64,000 bases of DNA, taken from assembly GCF_023856365.1 (NCBI RefSeq), contig NC_064539.1:29353493-29417492 (forward strand). The letters are read 5' to 3'. The position numbers were made by a program, and so were the translations under genes. Positions 1 to 11,400 of the stretch are shown in pieces (the stretch's first letter is position 1; every line of letters begins with the position of its first letter). A model generated the notes under the pieces. That model was not told where the DNA came from, searched no databases, and worked only from the letters and a program-made list of their open reading frames with translations. Source of the DNA: Brienomyrus brachyistius. Lineage: Eukaryota > Chordata > Actinopteri > Osteoglossiformes > Mormyridae.

Positions 1-84
1 GCCCATTGCTTCCGGGATAGGCTCCGGACCCCCCGCGACCCAATAGGATAAGCGGTTTGGAAAATGGATGGATGGATGGATGGA
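1..84 (+). mobile_element. 3' end of the same SINE family, cut by the window edge
   Basis: GCCCATTGCTTCCGGGATAG ... GGATAAGCGGTTTGGAAAATGG then (ATGG)n. It is closely similar to the tail of the copy at 16282-16656. Confidence 0.8.
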
Positions 85-1218
85 CTGCACCAATGCCAGA
101 AGTGGTTTCCGCCTTTCACAGTTCTGCCCAGCGCAATCGTTCCCGAAAGTTGTTCTTCATCCGACGATCAGCGGTGTGGACACAGGATTCGGCCACATGT
201 TTGGACACAGTTCAGAAGTTTTTTTTTGTTTCTGAAATTTAAATGACGTGGATGAAAATTGTGTTAGATCTACTGATCCCCTAATCTAACCTGTTAGAGC
301 TACGTGGGTAAATGCTGGACACAATTATCAGTGTCTGAGTTAACATGGTAAATGTCGGGTTATTGTTAGCAGGTGTAATATGTATAATAACATTGTAATA
401 CATCAGAAATCCGTGGCAGCTTGCAGTGAACCTGCAGTCTTTAGCCTCTATATTCTTCTAGTGTAATTGTCACTGCTTCCAAATATTCTACCACAGAAAC
501 CAATGGAGGATGCAATCGATATTTATACTTTAAAGGAGCATCTCCTCAAAGCAATGGCAATCAGCAGGCACTGAAGATGATGTCTCTTGGGCTGAGTTTA
601 CAGTACAGTCCAGTCTGGGATCAGAGTACCGACAAGTATGGGTAGTGAAAATCCCTTCCCAAAAAGCATAATAACTGAATGACTGGTACATTCTATTAAA
701 GCACTAAAGATCTATACCAGAGAACATGTCTAGTGTGATCTAGGTAATCCCCACATGCCAAATGAGAGAACTGGGATTCCCCCTGCTGATTCTATACTGC
801 TGTTTTTCAAGTAACCTGTTTTGAAAGGAGTTGAATTAAGCTTGGTTGCAATACCCGAGCTGGAAAGTGACAGGTTTGATTGATTTAGGGCACATAGTCA
901 GGTAAAACAGACCTGTTGGCACAAGGCAGGAGACACCCTGGGTGGGATGCCAGTCAATCTCTGGCCAAATATGAACCATCAGCAATTTAGAGATGGCAGG
1001 TTATCCAGCTGTGTGTCTCTGGACTGCAGGAGGAAGCCGGAGTACTCAGCCATACCACACAGAGGGAGTACGCGAAAGACAGGATTCCAGTCTCAGATCT
1101 GCAGCCATGAAGCCACCTGCATTATTTTCAAATTTTGCATTATGACAGATATTACTGCTCTGTAAAAATTTTTGTGGACATGACTTTCCAAGAGAAAGAA
1201 ACAGTTGTAGTCAACACA
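85..1218. other. kcnip3 3' flank, no gene
   Basis: Mostly AT-rich. About 885-1115 is a degenerate minus-oriented SINE/L2-like copy (CACCCTGGGTGGGATGCCAG, TGGACTGCAGGAGGAAGCCGG). No coding sequence seen. Confidence 0.6.
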
Positions 1219-1391
1219 GGGGTCTCCATGCAGCTCCGGTCCTGGAGAGCTACTGTCCAGCAGGTTTTCTATCCCACTTGGCTTCTGATGAGCCACACCT
1301 GTTCCTGGTATTTACCTGAGAACAGGTGTGACTCATCAGAAGCCAGGTAGAACAGAAAACCTGCTGGACAGTGACTCTCCAGGACCGGAAT
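1219..1391. repeat. Foldback (hairpin) element A, about 170 bp
   Basis: The left arm TCCGGTCCTGGAGAGCTACTGTCCAGCAGG is followed, after a short centre (GGTATTTACC), by its inverted copy ending CCAGGACCGGA. The arms pair over about 70 bases. It is a MITE-like palindrome with no coding capacity and the same family as 37329-37504. Confidence 0.8.
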
Positions 1392-2360
1392 TATTACAGT
1401 TATAATTAAAAACAAGGCACTGTATAACAGAAGAATACACCAAACTTTGTCATTTTATTTGTTTAGGAGGTTTTCTGTCTTACGTCTTCATATTATTTAT
1501 AAATTTCCGTTACAGGTCATTTATTACAGATTTTAAGACTCTGGATAAAACAATATTTATCCCAACTGAGATATGTCTCAAGTTAGCTACAGAGAACAGA
1601 GATTATTATTGAACCCTATTCTGGCTCAGGTGCCCACCTGTGTTCCTTGCAAAATCATATGTGATTGATCTCTATAACTGTAGAGTAAATGCGACATTGT
1701 TATTTAAGGTATTCAGTATAATTCAGAGCAAATGCAAGGTTTGTAATATGCCTTTCTCAAAAAAAACCTTAAATAGCATACTTTAAATGAGCATACCCAT
1801 TTTCTTGTTCAGTATAGTGATCGTCAGTCCTTCTTTTTTCCCTTCAAATTGTCACCTGAAGTATGACCCACCAACTTATATAGTAACCCTGTGACCCTAA
1901 CTGGCTAAAGCCATGAGTATTATTATCCCAATCCAGATGATCCCCTACTGAGCTGGAATGGTCAGGAAAGTGGGAGGATGCACAGACGTGGTAGGCCCCA
2001 AGCCTGCAGCTAACCACAGACCACAGACCTGATGACACTGCGTTTTGCTGTCATATTCCACTCTTCAAAAATGAAATCGGTAGCAAAGAAAAACTGATAA
2101 TTTTCTTCAGTAGTTTTCTTCTAAGCATCTACCCCTTATCTTATTTTTCCTCAAGACAGAAACTCCCATAAGGTAGCAGCTTGACACACATGTAGACCTC
2201 CTCTTGTTATGCAGAGAACATATCTGCTGCGTTTCCCAGGCTCACTTTGCGGCCTTCACAAAGCACAGGGGTGGGGAGGGGGGGGGGGGGGTGTTCTGTC
2301 GGTGTTGAGAATGCAGGAACGGTGCGGCAGATTACGGCCAAGTAGCATGGCGGGTTCCTC
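1392..2360 (-). other. Probable kcnip3 3' UTR and downstream flank
   Basis: Immediately past the stop in transcription direction. It holds a G14 run (2278-2291) and several AATAAA-like words on the minus strand (for example near 1455-1460). The cleavage site cannot be chosen. Confidence 0.5.
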
Positions 2361-2408
2361 CTAGATAACATTTTCAAACAGTTGCATGGAATTCATGATG
2401 TTCTCATC
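2361..2408 (-). CDS. kcnip3: kcnip3 last coding exon and stop
   Basis: A 48-base coding part: [15 protein letters not shown] then TAG at 2361-2363. The acceptor is TTCTAG. The carboxy terminus is nearly invariant in KCNIP3 and KCNIP4. Confidence 0.96.
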   Translation of the reverse strand, partial: DENIMNSMQLFENVI

Positions 2409-5400
2409 CTAGAAGAGAAGAGAATAATGTACTGATGTGAACGATGTGAATGTGTTGTAGCTTTTTCTGTGTTGAATGACAGAGGGTTATTTATCTGAGC
2501 TTTTGGCTGGGGTGTAATGCTAGCCTTGTCCCACTTCTGTAACTAGTCAACCAGGTAAACCATTCACCGCTGGCCTTTTCTGTGTCCCGGCGATACCTTT
2601 CGGCAGGTCTCCATGAACTCCTCGATGGTGACTACGCCATCCCGGTTCCTGTCCATTTTCTGGAAAAATGAAGGAATTTACGACATTTGGTCTTTTCATA
2701 GATCATGCCGTTCATACTTATGGTTCAAGCAAAGGGCAATAGGAGTCATAAGAACCTAAAATACCCTAAAACAGTCACTGTATCCCACTCAAGGAGATTG
2801 TTTGCCACAGTTTGAATTCGAACCCACGAAGGGCTTTACTGTCATACCCTTGAGTGAAGAAATTGATATGAGGCAGACAATGAAAGCTGCTTCTTTATCT
2901 CTGCAGAAATGTCAGTATAACTTGTATAGATATAGTTTGATAAAAGGATCTGCAGATCTAAACAGTCGCTGATAGTCTAACTGCTTACAATGCGCTATGG
3001 GGCTGGAATGCTTAAGTGTGCTCGTGGTATCAGACATCATGTAAGGGGGGAGCTCTGGTGTGGAAGGCGCACTTCCAGATGGAGCACTGGACAGCGTGTG
3101 GGAGGTGCACCTGGAAGAACTTCTCCACGTGCTCCACTGGGGCGTCATCCCGCAGCCTCGGGGAAGTGTACTGACCCATCATATCGTAGATGGATTTCAT
3201 GATGGCCAGCATCTCCTGCCAGACAGCAAGCGCATGAGTCAGTCAAACCAGTCTTTGGCCAGCTATCATTTATGACACAACCATAACATAAAATAAATTA
3301 GTGGTAAGTCTCGTGCTCACGGATATTCTTTAGAAACATCAGCTAATCGTAAAATATTATCTGCTAGTTCCTTAAAATAAACTCTAGTCACACATAAAGA
3401 CTCTATTAGACACTGCCAAAGAAGGTAATGAATCCTTCTTGGACTCACACACCTCTTTGGTAATATATCCATCCTTGTTGATGTCGTAGAGGTTGAAAGC
3501 CCAGTGCAGCTTCTCGGTCACAGAGCCCCTGAGCAGCAAGGAGAGTCCGAGCACGAAATCCTGCAATGAGCCCCACATGACACAGTGGTTAAGGGAGAAG
3601 CAGTTGGACTCGGTCAGAGTGCCTGCCGCCCGCACGGCATGCTGGGACCCGGCACATATGATGATGTCATCACTACTGGTGCTTTTCCACTGCCACCAGG
3701 AACCGAGCGGTGCCCGAGTCGTACCGCAAACTGTCGGTTTTCCATTGTGAAGCATGCCGTACCTGAGTCGTACTAGTGCTGACGCAGCCCTGCTTACTAT
3801 CAGGGCCAAAAGCGTGACCAAACCGAGTCTGCTGCATCACCCCCCTCTGATTGGCTGAAAACATGGAGACACTAGTGATCCGCATCAATAAGCATGGATT
3901 ATTTGAAAGAAAAAACTGAATATTTTATATATTTTTAATTAGTAGTTTCGCACATCACGGTTTATTAATGCATTCTCCATAACTCAGATTTCCAAAATAT
4001 CCTACTTGAAAAAAGTCCTGTAGAACGGTTGAATGGAATGGATTCATAATGCAAACTCACACAAGTGAATGGTAATTCCTCCAGCGTTTGATGCTAACAT
4101 AAACAGCAATTCTCCCAGATGTGTTTGCGGAAATTAGCACACAGTAAAAAAACAAAAAAAAGAAAAAAATTACATAGTAAATGATGATGTTCACAATCAT
4201 GACAGACAGTAAATAAGCGTCTCTTCAGTTTCACATCACTGTCGCTCTACAAACCCGGCAGCACCTTTACGGAGCCGGCCCTTCTGCAGTGGAAAACCGA
4301 CGCGAGCTGGAACCACGCGGTAACTAGTCTCTCTTCACGGTACGGCTTGGTTCCTGTAAGCCAGTGGAGAAGCACCATATGAGATGTCACACCCATATTC
4401 CTCATGCTCATTCACACTTCACAGAGGTTTTTTTTTTGCTACATCCTGTTGAATGTTAAGGGCCATTTCATTTGTATGTTGTACACCGACTTGTTGGGCA
4501 AAGTACACTGTAGGCATGCATAGCAAAGGGCGATAGATACGGTCAAAGATAGCGGCAGGAAGCCCAGGAAACTGTAAGCGTTACAAAATAAACAAAGCAC
4601 AGAATGTAAGATGTGGACACAGGCAAGAAGGAGGAGATGGAGTTTCTCAAAGTGACAGGGTGCAGAACGAAATACTTTCTATTACCAAAACTAAATATTA
4701 AATAACATAAAAATAATGTCTCCGCCCGCCCCTTGACTGAAGGTTAAAGTCAAGCATGTAAAAACATGCCCTTTGACCCCAACTGGTTGATGCAACTTCT
4801 AAATGTTGTGATACTACAGCTGAAAAGGACCAGCTCCATGCTGGTACATCTCCAAGGTATTCTGTTTTGGTTTGCTGTATTATCTTGTATTTAAGAATGT
4901 TTTGCATTAACTGCACCTTCATACTTCCTTAATATTGCATTCACAGAGCATTCATAAGAAGCAGGTAAATGTATATATATATATATATGCGCTCACCGGC
5001 CACTATATTAGGTACACCTTGCTAGTACCGGGTTGGACCCTCTTTTGCCTTCAAAACTTCCTTAATCCTTCGTGGCATAGATTCAAAAAGGTACTGGAAA
5101 CATTCCTCAGAGATATTGGTCCATATTGACATGATAGCATCACGCAGTTGCTGCAGATTTGTCGACTGAACATCCATGATGCGAATCTCGCATTCCACCA
5201 CATCCCAAAGGTGCTCTATTGGATTGAGATCTGGTGACTGTGGAGGCCATTTGAGTACAGTGAACTCATTGTCATGTTCAAGAAACCAGTCTGAGATGAT
5301 TCGAGCTTTATGACATGGTGCATTATCCTGCTTGAAGTAGCCACCAGAAGATGGGTACACTGTGGTCATAAAGGGATGGACATGGTCAGCAACAGTACTC

Positions 5401-8400
5401 AGGTAGGCTGTGGCATTGCAACGATGATCAATTAATACTAAGGGGCCCAAAGTGTGCCAAGAAAATGTCCCCCACACCATTACACCACCACCAGCCTGAA
5501 CCGTTGATACAAGGCAGGATGGATCCATGCTTTCATGTTGTTGACGCCAAATTCTGATCCTACCATCCGAATGTCGCAGCAGAAATCAAGACTCATCAGA
5601 CCAGGCAACATTTTTCCAATCTTCTATTGTCCAATTTCGGTGAGCCTGTGCGAATTGTGGCCTCAGTTTCCTGTTCTTTGCTGACAGGAGTGGCACCCGG
5701 TGTGGTCTTCTGCTGTTGTAGCCCATCTGCCTCAAGGTTCGATGTGTTGTGCGTTCAGAGATGGTCTTCTGCATACCTTGGTTGTAACGAGCGGTTATTT
5801 GAGTAACTGTTGCCTTTCTATCAGCTCGACCCACTCTGGCCATTCTCCTCTGACCTCTGGCATCCACAAGGCATTTTCGCCCACAGAACTGCCGCTCACT
5901 GCATGTTTTCCCTTTTTTGGACCATTCTCTGTAAACCCTAGAGATGGTTGTGCGTGACAATCCCAGAAGATCAGCAGTTTCTGCAATACTCAGACCAGCC
6001 CATCTGGCACCAACAACCATGCCACGTTCAAAGTCATTTAAATCACCTTTCTTCCGCATTCTGAAGCTCGGTTTGAACTGCAGCGGTTCGTCAACATGCC
6101 TAAATGCATTGAGTTGCCACCATGTGATTGGCTGATCAGTAATTTGCGTCAACGAGCAGTTGGACAGGTGTGCCTAATAAAGTGGCCGGTGAGTGTATAT
6201 ATAAAATAATTTGATTTGAATAATATTATATTGTGTTCGAATCTGTTGTGTTGTATGATGTTCTTTTGTGTTCTGTTTCATTCCATTGGGTTTTTTCATG
6301 TTGTTGTGTTCAGTCATGTTCATATGTGTTCCTGTAATCTTCTGTTCTGCTAGTACATAGTTATCATATCATGTTCTTTCCAGGGTCATATTCTCATATC
6401 AAAGTCTCACCTCAAATCGGATAGATCCGCTCCTGTCTAAGTCAAAGGCGTTAAACAGGAAGTGTGCATACTTGGAGGAATCTGTAACGATTTAGAAAGA
6501 GTTCAGTGACTGGTGGCCAAGTTATTCAAGTTATTAATTGCCATTTAAGACAATCTACCAACTTCTTCTATGTATATCACAATCCCTGACCTCTTAACGT
6601 CTTATCATTCATCGCTATTGCCTCTCTATATATCAGAGGCAAGCTCTATTTCTATATATCAGACGGAAAGTTACATTACTTGACTGCACTGGAGTCCGAG
6701 ATGCTCCTCACCTCCTTGAGGAAAAAAGTGAGAATAGATGGTCTTGAATGTCTCTTCATCCACAAGACCACTGGGACACTCCTGTTAGAGGGATAGCAAA
6801 GACTCGGGTAAATGGACAGAAAGCCTGTGCTGGGTGGGGGTTGGGGGGTGGGGGGGATAGACTAAGGCGTAAGGCATAGGTCAGGCTATAACTAAAACAG
6901 ACTGGGAGGAACCAACACGAGGAACAATGGACAGAAAATAAGATGTACATCTACTTATTTCTTACTTTGTTATTCACACTGAGAACGGCTGTACAGATTA
7001 ATTTCTGTCTCCAACTGCCTTACCCCCTGTCCCTCGAATCGCACCATGACCCCAAGTATGATGCCACCTGGACCGACCACGCCCTACTAGGGTCCCCTTC
7101 TTACATTCTTGAAGCCCCTGTAGAGCGACTGAAGCTCCTTCCTGCTGAACTTGGTCTGGGCTGCCAGCTTGTCCAGGCCCTGCGGTTGATAGCGTGCAGC
7201 AGACAGCTCAAAGTCAATCTCGCTACCGTCTGCGCGTGTGTGCGTGTGTGCGTGTGTGCGTGAGAGAGAGGGAGAGAGAGAGAGACATGTGAGGCGGGAG
7301 ATGTAGCCATGGGAGAGATGGAGGGAGAAGAAAAGGGAGATAAAAAGAGATTAGAGAGATGCAGAGAAACACAGAAATCATTTCTGACACAGAAGGCAAT
7401 AAAAAATGTTAACTTGAAACTGAAGCAGCACAACAGCTAGGCAGCCAGCTGTGAGGTGGTCAACTGACCCAAACCCCATAGAATCTCATCCCCCCTCTAT
7501 CTTTCAGCATTACCACTCACCCCACTGCTTCAAGAACGGGGGAGCGGGGGGGGGGGGGGGGGGGGGGGGCTTTGTGGGAACCTCAGCAAAACACAGATAA
7601 ACCAAACAAAAATGGTTTTCTATCACTGGAGCGTTAGATAGTGTAAATGTTTCCACTGCCTTACTTTCTGAACCAATAAGCTGCAGTAGTCTTGGTTTCA
7701 TGGGTGACTCACTGCATGTTTACCTCCTTATACATGCACGATGAAAAAATCCACCAAGCTCGTTTAAAAAATTAGGAAGAGAAATCCTTACAGAAGGGTT
7801 GGTATGATGGCTAACGCTATCGCCTCGCACCTCCTGGGTCGCCTCCCCCACTCTCTGTATGTGCAGCTTGCATGTCCTGCATGTGTTGTGTGACTTTCCT
7901 CTGGGTATTACAGGACGTTCCTTTACCTCATAGGATTGGCTCCAGGCCCCCACGATGACCCTTTATTGGACTGGGTCCTTTAAACACATATTGTCAACAG
8001 AAGGAGGAAAATATTGGCTGGGGTAACTGCTTGTTCAGAGAAAAGATATTCATGGGGCAGCACCCCTTGGAAAAAAAAATATTAAAGCATCCCTAGTGCA
8101 TAGTTCTTAGTTACTTATATGATCAAACATTAGTGGGTGGGGTCTCTAGCTCTGGTTTCTTCCCATCTGGACGTCCCTGGTGTAAGAGACGCTGAAATCC
8201 CCTGTGGTGTCGGATAACCACTTAGATGGACGGAAGTCTTGACAATAAAAAAGCACGGTAATACTTTACTAGATGCCGCTTGCATAATATAATCTGTTGC
8301 TAAATGAACCCTGTAAGAATCTGGTCTGGCTGCAAACAATAAGTCCGTATCAAAGAGAGGGAGCAGAACAACGTAAAGCATTTCAATGAGGGAAACTTGC

Positions 8401-11400
8401 TGAAAAGTGGCTTTAGTGCGTTTGTCTTTTTAACGACGCGCAGAAACATTCTGATACCTACATCAGATGGTGAAGAAAATGAAACATTTGGTGGCGAGCT
8501 GTGCCTCAGAAGGGAGAACAAGACAGAAACGCAGAGATGTGGGAGGAGGGACACTGAGAGGAGACGGAGTGGGCGGCCAGGAAGCAGACAGCAGAGCGGT
8601 GAAGCAGCAGAATGGCCAGAGTACATGAGAAAGAAATATCCGTCCATCTCCCATCCAGTCAACCTGAGCAGTGTCTGGGGTTTGGGGGATGGGGGTGGAT
8701 TGGAAGGGGGAGAGGCTATGCCAGGAACCACAGAACACGAGGTTGTGCGACACCCTGGACTGCAGGAGGGACATATACAGATCTGAAGAAAACAGCGGTA
8801 GACAAGAACACAAGGCAGAGGTACATCGTGGTCAGTGTACAAGTCTATTAGAGAATAAACATACACAAGCAACAGGCAACTGAGACATGGCAATTCACCT
8901 CAGCACATGTGGACCGCAGGAAACCACCTGCGGCACATTGGGGGAGACCTCACACAGATACAGAGTGGAGGAAGGTCTCAAAGCCCCCAACCCTGGTGGT
9001 GTCAGCCAACCATGATACCTCAAGAATGACTCCATCCATCCATCCATCCACTTTCCAAACCGCTTATCCTACTGGGTCGCGGGAGGTCCGGAGCCTATCC
9101 CGGAAGCAATGGGCACGAGGCAGGGAAAAAGATTTATGTTACTGAAATAGGGGGGAGTTTTTAAGAAGTGGAGGGTCTAAGGCAAACGGTATAGAGCTAT
9201 AAGCAAGGATATTCAAATGAAAAAGGTGGGATTAAATGAAGGGTTTTCGTACCGGCTGGAGAAATAATACTGCTTAGCCCTTGAGCAGAGCACTGACCTG
9301 ACATGAACTCAGGAATTCATGCAGCTGTATAGGAAGGGTTGGGGGGGAATTCAGCATTAGCTAGGCAATGGAATGATGGAAATAATATGAAAGGAGCAAG
9401 TGATGTGGAGAAAGAGGAAAAATAAACAGTGGGAGTGTCAAGGGGTTTAGAGGATGAGCTGTGCCTGTCAGCCCAGCAGGAGAGGAGAGCAGGAGGCGAA
9501 AGGAACGGAGCCCGGGGGCCTGTGCAGGGTGGGGGAGCAGAGGAGCCACACTGATGAACCGTGGCAAGAAAACAGTATATGAAAGGCCTGCAACAATCAT
9601 GGAGGGCGGGGTTGGTATCAGGCCCTTCGGGGGATAATGCAACTGGGACCAATAAAGTAATGGGAGATGTGGGTCTGGGACAATAATGGAGGGCGGGGTT
9701 AGCATCAGGCACTTCGTGATGTAATGCAACTGGGGCCAATAAGGTAACGGGGGATGTGGGTCTGGGACAATCATGGAGGGCGGGGTTAGCATCAGGCACT
9801 TCGTGATGTAATGCAACTGGGGCCAATAAGGTAACGGGGGATGTGGGTCTGGGACAATCATGGAGGGCGGGGTTAGCATCAGGCCCTTCCTGATGTAATG
9901 CAATTGGGACCAATAAGGTAATGGGAGACGTGGGTCTGGGACAATCACGGAGGGTGGGGTTAGCATCAGGCCCTTCCAGGCGTAATGCAACTGGGACCAA
10001 TAAGGTAATGGGAGACGTGGGTCTGGGACAATCACGGAGGGTGGGGTTAGCATCAGGCCCTTCCTGATGTAATGCAACTGGGACCAATAAGGTAATGGGA
10101 GACGTGGGTCTGGGACAATCACGGAGGGTGGGGTTAGCATCAGGCCCTTCCTGATGTAATGCAACTGGGACCAATAAGGTAATGGGAGACGTGGGACTGG
10201 GACAATCATGGAGGGCGGGGTTAGCATCAGGCCCTTCCTGATGTAATGCAATTGGGACCAATAAGGTAATGGGAGACGTGGGATGGGACAATCACGGAGG
10301 GTGGGGTTAGCATCAGGCCCTTCCAGGCGTAATGCAACTGGGACCAATAAGGTAATGGGAGACGTGGGTCTGGGACAATCACGGAGGGTGGGGTTAGCAT
10401 CAGGCCCTTCCTGATGTAATGCAACTGGGACCAATAAGGTAATGGGAGACGTGGGACTGGGACAATCATGGAGGGTGGGGTTAGCATCAGGCCCTTCCTG
10501 ATGTAACACAACTGGGACCAATAAGGTAATGGGAGACGTGGGACTGGGACAATCATGGAGGGTGGGGTTAGCATCAGGCCCTTCCAGGCGTAATGCAACT
10601 GGGACCAATAAGGTAATGGGAGACGTGGGTCTAGGACAATCACGGAGGGTGGGGTTAGCATCAGGCCCTTCCTGATGTAATGCAATTGGGACCAATAAGG
10701 TAATGGGAGACGTGGGTCTGGGACAATCATGGAGGGCGGGGTTAGCATCAGGCCCTTTCGGGCATAATGCAACTGGGACCAATAAGGTAATGGGAGATGT
10801 GGGTCTGGGACAATCATGGAGGGCGGGGTTAGCATCAGGCCCTTTCGGGCATAATGCAACTGGGACCAATAAGGTAATGGGAGACGTGGGTCTGGGACAA
10901 TCATGGAGGGCGGGGTTAGCATCAGGCCCTTTCGGGCATAATGCAACTGGGACCAATAAGGTAATGGGAGATGTGGGTCTGGGACAATCATGGAGGGCGG
11001 GGTTAGCATCAGGCCCTTCCAGGCGTAATGCAACTGGGACCAATAAGGTAATGGGAGATGTGGGTCTGGGACAATCATGGAGGGCGGGGTTAGCATCAGG
11101 CCCTTCTAGGCGTAATGCAACTGGGACCAATAAGGTAATGGGAGATGTGGGTCTGGGACAATCATGGAGGGTGGGGTTAGCATCAGGCCCTTTCGGGCAT
11201 AATGCAACTGGGACCAATAAGGTAATGGGAGATGTGGGTCTGGGACAATCATGGAGGGCGGGGTTAGCATCAGGCCCTTTCGGGCATAATGCAACTGGGA
11301 CCAATAAGGTAATGGGAGATGTGGGTCTGGGACAACCATGGAGGGCGGGGTTAGCATCAGGCCCTTTCGGGCATAATGCAACTGGGACCAATAAGGTAAC

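Larger units (their letters stand above)
7230..9599. other. kcnip3 intron, repeat-rich, right of the shared exon
   Basis: (GT)n and GA-rich tracts at 7231-7290, G24 at 7546, a degenerate plus-oriented SINE-like copy at about 7800-7990, and a purine-rich region at 8460-8860. No exon recognised. Confidence 0.6.
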
